This document shows, one piece after another, positions 50,780-62,032 of a stretch of 64,000 bases of DNA. Source of the DNA: Emiliania huxleyi CCMP1516 (lineage: Eukaryota; Haptophyta; Isochrysidales; Noelaerhabdaceae); the NCBI RefSeq assembly GCF_000372725.1, contig NW_005200496.1:16155-80154 (forward strand), written 5' to 3'. The position numbers and the translations under genes are program-made. Below the pieces are notes generated by a model. That model searched no databases, had not been told where the DNA came from, and was given only the letters and a program-made list of their open reading frames with translations. Every line of letters starts with the position of its first letter. Position 1 is the stretch's first letter.

Positions 50780-52060
50780 CATACTCACGCCGCCGCCAGC
50801 CTCCACCTCACCCACGCCGCCGCCGCCGCCGCTCACGCCGCCGCCGCCCTCCACCTCGACCACGCCCCCGCCAGCCTCCTCCTCCCCCACACACCAGCCC
50901 CACACCGCCGCCGCCGCCGCTCACGCCGCCGCCGCCCCCTCCACCTCGCCCACGCCCCCGCCACCCTTAACCTCGCCCACACCGCCGCCGCCGCCGCTCA
51001 CGCCGCCGCTGCCCTCCACCTCGACCACGCCCCCGCCAGCCTCCTCCTCCCCCACACACCAGCCCCACACCGCCGCCGCCGCCGCTCACGCCGCCGCCGC
51101 CCCCTCCACTTGGCCCACGCCCCCGCGGCCGCCGCCGCTAAGGGTCACGCCGCCGCCGCCCCCCCAGTCGCTGGGGGTACACAACTCGTGTATCATGCTT
51201 GGGGGACCCCCTCCTCCATCCCCCGGTCGCGGGGGGTGCACAACTCGTGTATCTTGTTTGGGGGACCCCCCCCCCCCCCCTCCCCCCCTCCATCCTGCCG
51301 CCACTGCCTCGCCCACGCCGCCGCCACCCTCCACCTCGTCACCCCGCCACCGCCGCCGCCCACGCCGCCGCCACCCTCCACCACCCGCCGCCGCCCTCCA
51401 CCTCACCCACGCCGCCGCCACCCCCCAGCCACCGCCACCGCCGAGCCGTCCATCGCCCTGCCGTNNNNNNNNNNNNNNNNNNNNNNNNNNNNNNNNNNNN
51501 NNNNNNNNNNNNNNNNNNNNNNNNNNNNNNNNNNNNNNNNNNNNNNNNNNNNNNNNNNNNNNNNNNNNNNNNNNNNNNNNNNNNNNNNNNNNNNNNNNNN
51601 NNNNNNNNNNNNNNNNNNNNNNNNNNNNNNNNNNNNNNNNNNNNNNNNNNNNNNNNNNNNNNNNNNNCCGTACTAGCCTTCGCCACCGTTTGCAGCCAAC
51701 CCCCCCACGTCGCCACACGCCAGTCGCCACCTCCCGAGGGTCCGGCGTTGCCCTCGCCAGTCGCCACCCGCTAGCTGCCGCTGAGCCGCTCTCCCCCTCG
51801 CCACCCGCCTCCCGACACCACCTATGCCTCCGCCGCTGCCGCACGACACCCTCGCCCTTGCCACGTTCGCCCCCACCACCCTCGCCCTCCCCCCACTCTT
51901 CCCTCGCCCTCGCCCCCGCCCCACCCGCCGCCCGCCCATGCCAACTTCCGTCCTCCCGCCGCCCTCCCGGCTCTGTGCGTTCCACTCCGTCCGCTCCCTC
52001 CCGCTTGGCGCCCATCCCGCCCTCCGCCCTCGCCCTCCGCCCCTGCCCTGGCTGGCCTGG
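50780..52060 (+). repeat. CCG/CCTCCA-rich low-complexity tract with tandem units
   Basis: Two long near-identical units (about 50840-50945 and 51010-51115, sharing CCTCGACCACGCCCCCGCCA) and two ~66-bp units with CACAACTCGTGTATC (51178-51200 and 51238-51260) lie in a Pro/His/Ala-coding simple sequence. No gene is supported. Confidence 0.75.
51465..51667. other. Assembly gap of about 203 N
   Basis: Run of N inside the low-complexity tract; its true size is uncertain. Confidence 0.99.
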
Positions 52061-52274
52061 GTGACATCCCTGACAACCGCGGTTGCTTACGCGATACTTC
52101 GAGCTTCACCAGCCGTTTCTCATCCTTTCCCTTGCCTTCTCTTTGCCGTCCCTTCTCTTATGGCGCCGGTTTCTTTTTTGTCCCCACAATCTGCTAACAA
52201 CGAACCTAAAAAGAATCGCTGTCGTGGGATCCCTTCAACCGACTCCGCTTCTTCAGGTGCGGCTCAAGTTCCTT

Positions 52275-52360
52275 AATAAAATAAATAAAACGGGCACGCC
52301 AAACGAGGGGTGGGAGAAGGACAGGGTCCCCACCTGCACGAGCAGGATCTTGTAAGGACG
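52275..52360 (+). repeat. Dispersed repeat related to 2643-2700
   Basis: AATAAAATAAATAAAACGGG, then CCAAACGAGGGGTGGGAG and GACAGGGTCCCCACCTGCAC. The second part is the complement of the 2.65-kb fragment. Confidence 0.65.
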
Positions 52361-52762
52361 ATCAGGGACACAGGGGAACGGGAGCGGGGAGCGCATCGCG
52401 ACACGGAGGGGGGCTGGGCAGGGTTCACCCACACGACAGGGTCCCAGGGATTCCTCTCTCGTATAGGACAGGTTGCACCCGGCGGCACGGGGGCAGGCGC
52501 GGGCCTCCTACTGGTTGCGCTCTCCTAGTTCTCCTGCTCCTGACAAGGGACAGCGACAGGCTCGCAGCACGCAGCACGGTGGACTCCCTATTCCACTGGC
52601 GATCTCTCTCGACTAGCGACCTTCCTCCGGCTTCTCACCAGCAGTCTCTCACTACCACGGGCACACTGACAGAGGCGGCCAAAAGGCTCACGTGGGTGGC
52701 AGGGCGGTGATAGGAGTCTGTCCTTGAGCCGTCCACCACAGCACTAAAATTCTCTTTCAACA

Positions 52763-54092
52763 ATGCTGCTCGCTCACTTATTAGCACTGACCTGCCTCTC
52801 CAGCTGCGCCGCGTTCGCCTCGCCTCCCATCGCCCCACGCGCCGCGCACGTCCGCATCGCTCCGCCGCTGCTGCTCCTCGAAAAGGACGCCGTCGGCAGC
52901 GACACGGAAGCCGGCGGCGGCGACGGCGACAACCGTCTGCTGCTCGGCGCCGCTGCGAGCCTCGGACTGGCTACCGCGATACATTTGCCGGCGTTCGCAC
53001 AATTCGCGTCGCAGTGGGCCTCCATTTCCGCCGCCGGCGTGAGCGGCGAGGACTTTTGGGCTCCGCTCCGCTTTTGGGCGTTTTTCGCGATCGGCCACCC
53101 GCTGATCAAGCCGGCGGTCTGGATCGGGGAGGTGCTGCACACGGCGCCGGGCCCGCTGGTGGGGCTGCTGCCGCTGGGCTTCGTCCTCGGCAACCTCGCC
53201 GTCCTCGCGCTCCTCGCCACCCAGCCCAAGGTGCGGCTCGCTGCGCCGGTGGTGAGCGCCGCGCTGCTGGTCAACTTTGTCGGCGGCGGCCTCGAGGGGT
53301 CCGTCTCGTCGTCGGACTACAACCTGGCCCTGGACGACGGCGTCAAGGGCTGCCCCGCGTACGAGCAGGTGCGGCAGCCTTCGATGGACGGCTTCGACAT
53401 CACCAAGTAGCGTGGCCGGGGGGCAGCGCGCTCTCTCGCGACCCGTCTGCTCGAGACCTCTGCTCGGCCCTGCGCGTAGGTACGACGGGCGGTGGTACGA
53501 GCACGCGTTCCACGACTGGACGCAGTTCTCGGAGGTGTACGACACCACCTTCGACATCGAGCTCTCCGGAGGCGGCACGCGCTGGCTCGACGACTTTGGA
53601 GTCAAAGGGCCGTCGCCTCGCTCGGCGCCGGCGTCCTGGGACAAGTCACCCGTCGCAAACGGGGCGCACTACTTCCTCACGGCGACGTACGACCCGAAGA
53701 CGCCGGGCGTGGTGCAGGAGTCGGGCTTCGGCGCCACCTTCCCAAACTACATCGTCGACGTTCAGAAGGGCGCCGGCGGCGAGTACACCGAGGCGCTCCA
53801 GTTCCAGTGCCTGCAGCGGGGCGGCGTGCGCATCTTTGAGGGGATCAACTACCTCACGCGCTCGCCCGACATCTCGCCCGCCCAGCTGGCGGCGATGCAC
53901 GAGCGCGCGCGCGTCGCCGGCATCGCGCCCTACGGCGCCAACCCGACCGACACGCACACGGTCGAGTTTGCGCCGTCGCGCAGCTTTGCGGTCGACAACG
54001 ACTGGCAGAGCTTCTGGAGCGCGCTCGGGGTGGACAAGCTGCTGGCGCTGCTGGAGACGAGCACACACACGGCGTTCGAGCGGGGCGAGTGA
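52763..54092 (+). CDS. Plastid-type lipocalin-like protein
   Basis: Two exons, 52763-53406 and 53480-54092 (73-bp GT-AG intron), give 418 aa. MLLAHLLALTCLSSCAAFAS is a signal peptide ending in an AFAS motif close to the ASAF-type plastid site. Residues about 50-190 contain three to four hydrophobic segments (LLGAAASLGLATAIHLPAF, GPLVGLLPLGFVLGNLAVLA). The lipocalin signature begins at about 214: YDGRWYEHAFHDWTQFSEVY (G-x-W). A long domain follows with FPNYIVDVQKG (the TDY-like strand) and LQFQCLQRG. Chloroplast lipocalins and violaxanthin de-epoxidases share this fold; a photoprotective or lipid-binding role is inference. The membrane N-part fused to the lipocalin is unusual. Confidence 0.72.
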
Positions 54093-54437
54093 TACACACC
54101 GAGACTGGCCGTGAATCGTATCCGGTGGGCCAGGTGGATTGCTGCAGCTTGCATGTGCACTACGCTGGGGCCCGCCGCAGTGCGCAGAGCGCGCAGTGCC
54201 AGGGGGTAGTAGTGTACATGAAGACAATTATAAACACGCGCCGAAGCACACGCGGCACGCCTCGCAGGACGCAGCTCGCACAGAACGCCGCGCGAGAGGG
54301 AGGCGGCTTACTGCGTTACTCTCTTGTTGGAGGGACGGAGACCCGCTAAGTGCGGCACTTTTAGTCTTTGAAAGTGGCGGCCATGGGCATGGCCCATGCT
54401 CGCTCGCGCTCGCGTGTCTGGAATACATCGGCATGTT

Positions 54438-55632
54438 CTAGATGCACGTCTCCTCGATCCACGCCTCGAGCTCCCGCGCGTCCTCCGCCCCCCTGTCGTG
54501 CCACCACCTACACAGCAGCTCGTCCCACACGCTCTGGCGTACTTGCGACCACGGACACGCACGCCCCTCCCAAGCCGCCACCTCAGCTCGTCCGGCGATG
54601 CGCCGATCGACGCACCGGCAGCGCGCAGGTTGTCGAGCGAGAGGAAGAGCCGCAAGCCCGCCAGCCGCGGTGCTGCCAGGGGTATGCGTGGCGACGTCTC
54701 GATCGGGCAGAGGTGGAGATGCGTCACGCCGCCACCGCCGTCATCGCTACTGCCGCCGCCGCCGCCGCCGCCGCCGCCCCCACGGCCGCCGCGGCGCGAC
54801 AAGACTCCGCGCGGCCCGCAGAGAGGCGAGATGGTGATGGCTCGTCCTGCGGAGAGAGGCGGCGGCAGCCAGGGCGCCGCCTGAGAGAGACCGCCGTCGA
54901 CGAAGGCCGCCCCGCCGGCGCCCGAGGAGGCGGCAGCTCGCCTCGCCTCGCCGCCGTCCCACTCGCACTGCGGCGGCAGCGTGACGCCTGCTGCTTCGGG
55001 GTAGGTTGGCGCCGAGCGGAGGAGGTCGAAGGGGTGCGCCTGGCGGGGGAGGTACGGGAGAGGTGGAGGTGCACACCGTCATCAGTCGGAAGGGTGACGT
55101 TGGGGTGGGCCTCGCCGACGGAGGTATCGTGCAGGAGGCGACGAGGCAGCGGGCGAGCTGCTCGTTGGAGGCGAATCTCGAGAAGAGAGCCGGCCTGCCG
55201 CTCGTGCACTCGGTCGCGCCGATGAAGACGCGCCCGCTGAGCCGCTCCGCCGCCGAGCAAGGCTGGTCAGCTGGCTGGCTGCCGCCGCCAACGTCGGAGA
55301 GCGAACGTGCCGAGACGCCGAGCGCGTGGAGTATACCCTCCATCGCCCGTCCGCGGACCGCGTACTCCTCCGTGAATGCGAGCAGCCGCTCACGCGAAAG
55401 CATCGCGATGGCCACTGCAGCGATCGCACCGCCGCTGGACCTGTTTAGAAAGCGGTGAATGTGGATCATCGGGCTGGCTGAATGGCTGTGTTGCGTGAGT
55501 GTGTCACCCGGCAAAGCGCGTGACGCGAGTCGCAACTGGCCCGCTGTGCCGGAGCAACCGAGTCGCCACGCCGAGGTGGTAGGTGAGCAGCGCACCGCAG
55601 CCCGAGAAGCTGAGCGAGAGGTCAAGGCTCAT
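54438..55632 (-). CDS. Patatin-like phospholipase (PNPLA-type)
   Basis: Four exons, 55508-55632, 55116-55440, 54602-55039 and 54438-54533, join to 327 aa. Introns: 55441-55507 GT-AG, 55040-55115 GC-AG and 54534-54601 GC-AG. MSLDLSLSFSGCGALLTYHL carries the oxyanion glycines. GSSGGAIAAVAIAML, created across intron 1, holds the GxSxG nucleophile. FIGATECTSGRPALFSRFAS and FVDGGLSQAAPW supply the conserved strand and the catalytic Asp of the DGG motif. This Ser-Asp dyad is that of lipid acyl hydrolases acting on triacylglycerol or phospholipid. A (Gly)n/CCG-coding patch interrupts the C-terminal part. Confidence 0.87.
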
Positions 55633-55859
55633 GCCGAGCACGCTGCCGGGGGTTGCAGTCAGGCTGCAAATCGGGCACACAGGGCCGAGCGTTTTTGATC
55701 TCTGGATCTGTGGACGCCCGCGCCCGCCGCCTCCCGAGACTGAAACAAAAACAAAGGAAATCAGCCTGCGAGAGAGGCACTGCGCGCCGCTGACCTCATG
55801 TGGGGATGTGTGCCGACACCAATACTGATCTAAAACCTGGAAACCCTTGTTCAAAGCCG

Positions 55860-56600
55860 ACCCTAAGCGCCATCCTTCCTGCTCTCACCTGATGCTGCTT
55901 CCCCGCGCCGCCTCCTTGGGCCCCCTTGGGCGTATTTTCTACTCCCAGTGGGGTCCCGGGCCCCCGGGCCCCCTCTTGTTTTCTGTTTTCTGTTTTTCAA
56001 AACGCCCGCCCGCCCGCCACCCCGAGGCGGCTCGGCCCCCCACAGACCCAGAGATCAAAAACGCTCGGCCCAGCGTCCGGCCAACTTTTGAGAAATCGCG
56101 TATGATGACAACGTGAAAAAAGGTGGGATTCTAGCTCCACTGGGACCGCACTCGTGTTCTCACTTCTGCGCGCTCTCGGTGGTCTCCCTGTCACTGTGTG
56201 TGGCGCGGCCGTACGTACAGACAGCTATACGCCACGCGCGTTATAGGTAGGACAGCCGTCTTTGCGGTCGCGAATTGCTACTCAATTATGTATGTAAAAG
56301 AGGGAAGCAGTCGAGAGGACAGGGGAGGGACGTGTCCGAGGGGGACGGGGGAGGGACGACTTTGGTGTTGGAGGGGGAACGACTTTGGTGTTGGACGGCA
56401 TCAATGGAGGATGGGCGGCCTCGAATCACGGTCACGTTGGTTAGCGAGGACAGCGACGGCGTCGTTGGCTGAGCGCAGGGGCGAGGGCGTCGACCGACGG
56501 GCGGCGCATCAGGAGCCCCTCGCTGGCGAGCGGCTGGCGCGGGAGGTCACGGAACGACGGGTCGAACGACGGGTCGAGCCCCCCCTCCACCGGTCGAGGC
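55860..56600. other. Intergenic, no gene seen
   Basis: Short inverted similarity between about 55690-55730 and 56030-56075 (words GATCTCTGGATCTGTGG and CAGACCCAGAGATC). No supported gene. Confidence 0.4.
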
Positions 56601-56613
56601 CGCGGTCGAGACG

Positions 56614-57306
56614 GTGAGCGCGGCCGAGGCCCTCGCGAACGTCGCGGAGTACGGCCCGAACTACGTCCTGCCGCAGGCCGCGGAGTCTAAGACGGCGCGG
56701 CGGAAACGGCTGCGCGTGGACGCGGCGGCGAGGATCGCCGGGCACGCTGTAGTCGAGACTGGCACGCACGTGGAGATCCTGGGCGAGCAGAGGTGGTGGC
56801 CGGGCACCATCACGGGGCGGGAGGAGGGTTCGGACGGCCGGCTCGTGCACGCGGTCGAGTACGACGGCTACCCCGACCAGGATTTCCGAATCAACTTAGA
56901 GGAAGAGACGTGGAGGCGGGTGACGCTCGGCGCCGGCGGCGCGGCCCCCACCAGCGGCGAGGACAGCGACGGCGAGGGCAGCGACGAGGCTGCGGACGCG
57001 CTGCCGGCCAGCGCGACCGACAGCGGCAGCGCGGTCGCCACCAGCGACAAGGGGAGCGACGTCGAGGGGGACGGCGACGAGGCTGGGGACGCGCTGCTGA
57101 CCTGCGAGCCCGCTCCGACACAGCCAAGGGAGCGGCGCAGCACGAGGGCTGGCGACGAGAGCCCGGCGGCAGCCGGGATGGCCAGCGGCGACGCCGGCGC
57201 CACGTACGCGGCACTCGGCGGGTATGTTGGCCGGGAGGAGGCGGTCGGCGAGGCGAGCTCCGCCCCTGCGGCCCTCAACTGGCCGGTCAAAACCAGGGTG
57301 ATGTGA
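56614..57306 (+). CDS. Tudor/Agenet-like domain protein
   Basis: Frame of about 230 aa beginning VSAAEALANVAEYGPNYVLP; no ATG is in a good position, so a 5' exon upstream is likely (the frame stays open to about 56540). Residues about 50-100 hold THVEILGEQRWWPGTITGRE, then LVHAVEYDGYPDQDFRINLE, the barrel pattern (xVxxxWWxGxI...VxYD) of tudor/Agenet-type domains that bind methylated residues. The rest is acidic and low-complexity with SDGEG/SDEAA repeats. It ends at TGA 57304-57306. Nuclear function is inferred. Confidence 0.55.
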   Translation: MSAAEALANVAEYGPNYVLPQAAESKTARRKRLRVDAAARIAGHAVVETGTHVEILGEQRWWPGTITGREEGSDGRLVHAVEYDGYPDQDFRINLEEETWRRVTLGAGGAAPTSGEDSDGEGSDEAADALPASATDSGSAVATSDKGSDVEGDGDEAGDALLTCEPAPTQPRERRSTRAGDESPAAAGMASGDAGATYAALGGYVGREEAVGEASSAPAALNWPVKTRVM

Positions 57307-57756
57307 CGACGATAACATACGCGAATATCTCGCTCGGTGATCGCTCGCCAGGTAGGATTAATCGCTGGAATCAGGTGTATTTTATTTTTGCTTGGGTGGG
57401 CCTCATGATGAAATTCTCGTAAACTCGTGACGCTTGTGGGGCTAGAGAGTATGTTGTTTTCTGGGGGCGTTCGGGGCGGCGGAGTATTTTTATGTGCGCG
57501 CGGGCGGCGGCCAGGGGCGGCCCCTGGGGACCAAATGGCCGATTTTTTACGATCGAACACACCCGGTGGTGGCGTGGGGAGTGCGGAACGCTACTGGCGG
57601 CGTGACAGGGCCTCTCTCGGTTGCGTGTGCCGCCCATCGGCACGCGGGTGCGCAGACATTGGTTTGCGACTCTGCCCGCTCGCTCGTTGTGTACACTCCA
57701 CACTCTCTCTCACCAGAGGAAAGCAAACGAGTCACTAACTCGTAACTGCAGGGGAG

Positions 57757-57903
57757 TCTTGTAGCTCGATCGGTCACACCGCCATCGCCGTCGGGGAGAG
57801 GGGGGACGACACTGCTCTGGAAGCGTGCACCTCGATCCTGTACCGTGTTTGTTATGACCCCCCCCAATGAACACATCAGTGAGGGAGGGCGAGACGATCG
57901 CCG
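57757..57903 (+). repeat. Intact copy of the repeat interrupted at 5.5-6.3 kb
   Basis: Provides the empty site (GGGGAGAGGGGGGACG) for the LTR-like insertion at 5571-6189. Confidence 0.85.
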
Positions 57904-58072
57904 CCCCGGGCGTCGCGCCGTGGCGGTGCCAGCAGGTGGGCTCCGGCGCCGCCCCGCGCGCGCGCAAGCGCGGCGGCGACGCCTCCGCACCACCCGTGCC
58001 ACCGCCCGGCCGAGCGAGGAGCAGGAAGACGAGCAGAGACATGCTGTCTCAAGGGTTTGTTGACGGCTTCCG

Positions 58073-58260
58073 CACTTGGAGCACTTGGAGTGCAGTCATT
58101 AACCTCACATCCGGGGAGCTGAGAAGCGCACCCAGCGAGCCGGATGATCGGTGTCGGGTTACGGGCTAGAGAGCCCTAGCCCCGGGGGTGCGCGTTCGCA
58201 GGGAAAGGGCCGTAAAGTAACACGGGTCTCCGAGGGTTAGTTCCGTGTACGGTACCGCCT
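58073..58260 (+). repeat. Dispersed repeat, copy 2 (partner 42053-42240)
   Basis: Nearly identical to the right arm of the inverted-repeat unit at 41.4-42.2 kb, extending beyond it to GGGTCTCCGAGGGTTAG. Confidence 0.8.
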
Positions 58261-58673
58261 GGCTAGTCTTCTTTTTTATCAGTTCGCACCTGTGTCGAGA
58301 TCTCTCTCTCATGTATTTTGCGGCACGATAGCTGGGCTGCAACATACACAGACATACACTCGACTGCAACGGCGCGCAGCGCCGAAGAAAATTTTCTATA
58401 GGTTAGCGGCGGCCGGTGTGGACGCCGTTGTTGACGTTGTTTCGCAGCTCGGTCGGGGGGGGGCGCCCCTCCGTTTCCCTGCGGTCGGTCGAAAATCATT
58501 TAGCCGGCGGACTTGTACCTGTTATGACAGTCGGCGAGCCGCGAGTACCGCGTAGCAGTAGTCAGAGCCAGATGCGAGATGTGGTCGGTGGCCACGGTGC
58601 ACCTTGGCCGCGTGCTGGCGGCGGCAGCGGCCGTGGCACCTGGCACGCCTGTGCGCGCGCCGCGCCCGCCACC

Positions 58674-59188
58674 TCACATGAAGCCGAGGTAGGCGAAGAG
58701 GGCGGTCATCACGACAGTGAGGATGTTCGACTCGGTGAAGTTGGGAGAGCCGCCGCAGTTGAAGACAATGGCGCAGACGCCCCACGCGAGGGAGAGCGCC
58801 TTGCACGTGAGGATGTCGCCGGCGCGGTCGCCAAAGAAGGTGTCCTTGTACAGAAGGATGCCAAAGTACGTGAGTGCGCCAACCATCTGCATGCGCAACG
58901 GCTCGTTCTTCGCGATGCCAAACTTCTCCTCCAGCGAGCCACCCATGAAGGGCTTATTGGGGAGGAACGTGAGGAAGTTGGAGAAGAGCGAGGCGAAGTA
59001 GATGTACATGACACAGTTGATCTTCATCGCGAGGTGCGGCGTGATAGGGCCGAGGCTGGAGCACCGCGCAACACGAGTGCAGTGTCCATCTTGGGCGACA
59101 TCTTGACGGCCGGCTTGGGTGCGGCAACAAGTGCGGCGTCGAGCGGCGCACCGAGCGCGAGAACACAGACGAGGCGGACGATCGACAT
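58674..59188 (-). CDS. Small multi-pass membrane protein, apparent frameshift
   Basis: ATG 59188 opens MSIVRLVCVLALGAPLDAAL, a signal-peptide-like start, then KMSPKMDTALVLRGA. Near 59055 the frame changes and continues LGPITPHLAMKINCVMYIYF, ASLFSNFLTFLPNKPFMGGS, RMQMVGALTYFGILLYKDTF and TVVMTALFAYLGFM to a stop at 58674. About three to four membrane segments. No family name is offered, but the motif-rich, balanced composition supports a real gene. No intron fits the frame change; a one- or two-base error or a lesion is likely. Confidence 0.6.
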
Positions 59189-59486
59189 TCACCTGCATGC
59201 GAGGCACAATGTGGATTGTTGTCAGGGGCTAGCAGGGGAAGACGCAGCCAGGAATTCATCCGCGGTGCTGGGCACCTTCGCTGAGTGGAATACCAAGTGC
59301 AATCGAACCACCTATAATTCGCGTTTTCTTTTTCTTTTGGCTGCACTAAACAGGGAAAAGACAAAGAGCAACACCTTCTGTAGGATACCCACGAAACTGG
59401 CACCCAACGAAAACAAAATTCTCTCCCATTCACTAGGATTCCTACCCCGGACCACGGACCACGCCCAAGTGTCTCTCCGTAGGACC

Positions 59487-59696
59487 GAGTGACTTCGAGA
59501 AGTCACTCTTCAAAGCGTTCACACGAGGCATCGCGACCGTTTCTTGCGCCGATCTTTGATCAAAATCAAGGCTAACCAGCCTAGAGATGACCCCTAGACA
59601 CTCACCTACCTTGCCGACAGCCCACTGCGTCCGTCTGAAGCACCTCAAGTACGCCGGTGAGACGCCCGAAACGGGGTGACTTCTAAAAGTCACTCC
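59487..59696. repeat. Pair of GTGACTT palindromes
   Basis: GAGTGACTTCGAGAAGTCAC (59487-59508) and GGGTGACTTCTAAAAGTCAC (59674-59696) are each palindromic and lie about 190 bp apart. The same word occurs three times head-to-tail at 60723-60782. Confidence 0.7.
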
Positions 59697-59771
59697 GCAT
59701 GTGGGCCGCCCTCGCGGTCGTCTGACGCGCCCTCCGGCCGCCGCACACTCGCCACTCACCCCGTCTCACCT

Positions 59772-60400
59772 CTAGATGATGCGGCGGCGCGCACGGGGCA
59801 CTGCGGCTGCCGGCGCCGCGGCGGCCGGCGCCGCCGCTGCCGGCGCAGGCGCAGGCTCAGGTCGCCGGTACGGCGATGGACGATCGCCGCGTCGCGGCGG
59901 GGGGGTGCTGCTGTGCCCGATGCGACGGCTCCTCTTCGAGCAGGTGCTTGGCAAAGCCGGTGAGGGTCGCCAGCTTTTGTCCCGACCGGGCTGCAGATCG
60001 CGTAGCCAACCTGGCTCGGGTCCGGGAAGCACTGTGTGCAGTGGTAGGACCGCATGTACCCGCACTGATGCTTCTTGCTTGAACACGAGCACAATAAACA
60101 CGAGCACAGACGCCGTGTCGCCTAGGGCTGTCCGCCTCAAACGTCGCACGGCGCCTCGAATTCGCGCAGACCAATGTAGTCGATGCCGGAGCGTGCGCAT
60201 TGGTATTGAGAGTCTGAGGTAGGCGGCGGCGCGCAGTAAGCGCAGTAACGCATGCATTCGATTTGGATACCGGCGCTTGCGTGGGAGCGCAGACAGCGTC
60301 GGCCGCGGTGTGCCAGCGAATGTGGTGGTCCTCTTGTCCACTGCGTCCGAGCCGAACCAGCTGTCCACACGAGAAGCGGCGGCGCGTGGAAGAGCCACGA
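59772..60400 (-). CDS. Possible Cys-rich protein gene, exons unresolved
   Basis: Minus-strand frames give IQIECMRYCAYCAPPPTSDS, QYQCARSGIDYIGLREFEAP and, in another frame, HQCGYMRSYHCTQCFPDPSQ, then VGYAICSP. Regular Cys spacing across both pieces suggests two exons of one Cys-rich, perhaps secreted protein. A GC donor after GAATTCGAG is possible (about 60150). Start and end were not fixed. Confidence 0.35.
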
Positions 60401-60722
60401 CGAGGTCGACCGCCTCGACCAGTCAGCCTCCGGCACAGCATTGGGTGCCTGCATGTCGCCGGATTGCGTCGCTTGTGTCATCGCGTAGCGGTGCGGAGGC
60501 AGCGCCGTATATCGCCTCTTGCCCGCGGGGACGAGCGCTCAGCGCAATCGTCTCGAGGAAGGAGAAAACAATTTTATGACGAAGTTTTCCAAGTGAACGC
60601 CGCCAAGCTGCTCTAAGAGCCTCTCCCGTCGCGGCCCGACTGGGGCCGAGTCCGCGGGGGCTCGCCAGGGGCTCGCACGGTGCACGGGCCGACGCTAGAG
60701 CACGTACTGTGCGCGCGGGGGC

Positions 60723-60782
60723 GAGTGACTTCGAGAAGTCACTTAGTGACTTCTCGAAGAAGTGACTTCTCGAAGTCACTCC
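60723..60782. repeat. Triple palindromic GTGACTTCTCGAAGTCAC array
   Basis: Three tandem palindromes, able to fold into alternative hairpins, about 55 bp upstream of the EF-hand ATG. Confidence 0.8.
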
Positions 60783-60837
60783 TACAGATAGACACAAGTT
60801 TTGCTCCTCCTCGAGCGTCCGTCGACAGCGCAAGTCG

Positions 60838-61138
60838 ATGACGCGGCCCTCGCCGACTGAGGCTCTGCTGCCACCGTCGGAGGCTCCAGGCCGCGAGACG
60901 GCGCAGGCGCAGGCGGGCGAGGCTCTCATCAACCGCGCCTTTGAACAGCTCCACTCCGCAGTGCTCTCAAAGCATCCGATGTGGTATCTGGGCGGGCCGG
61001 AGAAGGCATGTACGCTACTGATGCTGGCGGCGCTGGATGGGGACGGCGACGGGGCTCTCACGGTCGCCGAGCGAGCCATGTACCACGCTCAGGGCGAGCG
61101 GCTCGTTGAGTCGACAAAGAACTTCCTTCTAAATGCGG
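60838..61138 (+). CDS. EF-hand protein, 5' exon
   Basis: ATG 60838 to a GT donor at 61139 gives about 100 residues. LLMLAALDGDGDGALTVAER holds a canonical 12-residue calcium loop (DGDGDGALTVAE: D at 1, 3, 5 and E at 12) between helices. A second EF-hand and the 3' exon were not found; the intron contains the (GA)n tract. It is probably a calcium-binding protein of unknown partner. Confidence 0.55.
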
Positions 61139-61206
61139 GTGTGTCATGTGTGCAGTGGTCGGGGTTCACATACCACATAACAATCATACATCAGCCTTCT
61201 CACCCG

Positions 61207-61238
61207 AGAGCGAGAGCGAGAGCGAGAGCGAGAGCGAG

Positions 61239-61325
<87 letters not shown>
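61207..61325 (+). repeat. (GAGAGC)n-(GA)n microsatellite
   Basis: About 35 bp of GAGAGC units followed by about 85 bp of pure (GA)n. Confidence 0.98.
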
Positions 61326-61329
<4 letters not shown>

Positions 61330-62032
61330 GCTGCATATACACCCTCCATTACCTAAATAAAAATCCAAGAGAGTAGTAGGAAGGCGGGAGAATCCAAAAA
61401 AAATCCGGCAAACTCTGAGACGAGATGGGATTTAGGAGTACTTTAGGTAGGGAAATGCCGCCCTGCTCGAGAGTCGAGTACGCGAGTACGCCAGTAGCCC
61501 AGTCAGTACCACTTCTGTGTGATGATAGATGAACTGATGATCCACCATGTGATCCACGCATGAAATTTCCTGCCTTGATGTAGATAGTTAAGATAGTAGA
61601 AAGCTTGAGGAGGGACGAAGCCTAGGACGAAGCGCGCGCGCGGTGTATGTGCCGCTATCTGCCTTCCTTCCGTCTGTAGTGTTGTGTCTCGCTCTCTCTC
61701 TGGCGCACGCTGGCGGCGGTAGCCGCTGGCGGCGCTCCCCCTCCTGGTCCCGCGCCTCGCTCCCCGGGACTCCCCCCCCCCGGTGTGCGGCGGCGGTGTG
61801 CGGCCGCCTACGGCTTTATAGCGGTATAGCGGGCGGCCGCGCGCGGTCGAGAGGCCGCGCGCGCGGCGTGCGGGCGACACCATCGCCACGGCGCACAGGC
61901 CGTGCCCGACCGTTTTCTGACGCGCGCTGTGAACCCACAGCTTGCCGCCACAGGCTTCGCACAAAACTCGTGTGTTTTTGTGCCGGTGCCCTCCCCGCAC
62001 ACACCCACGCGCACACGCGACACCCTTCTCTT

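Noticed and set aside
50669-52064. Long plus-strand frame of His/Pro/Ala repeats
   Set aside because: Simple-sequence translation running through an N gap; no domain or balanced composition.
61201-61330. Glu-Arg repeat protein
   Set aside because: Translation of a (GA)n microsatellite, most likely inside the intron of the EF-hand gene.
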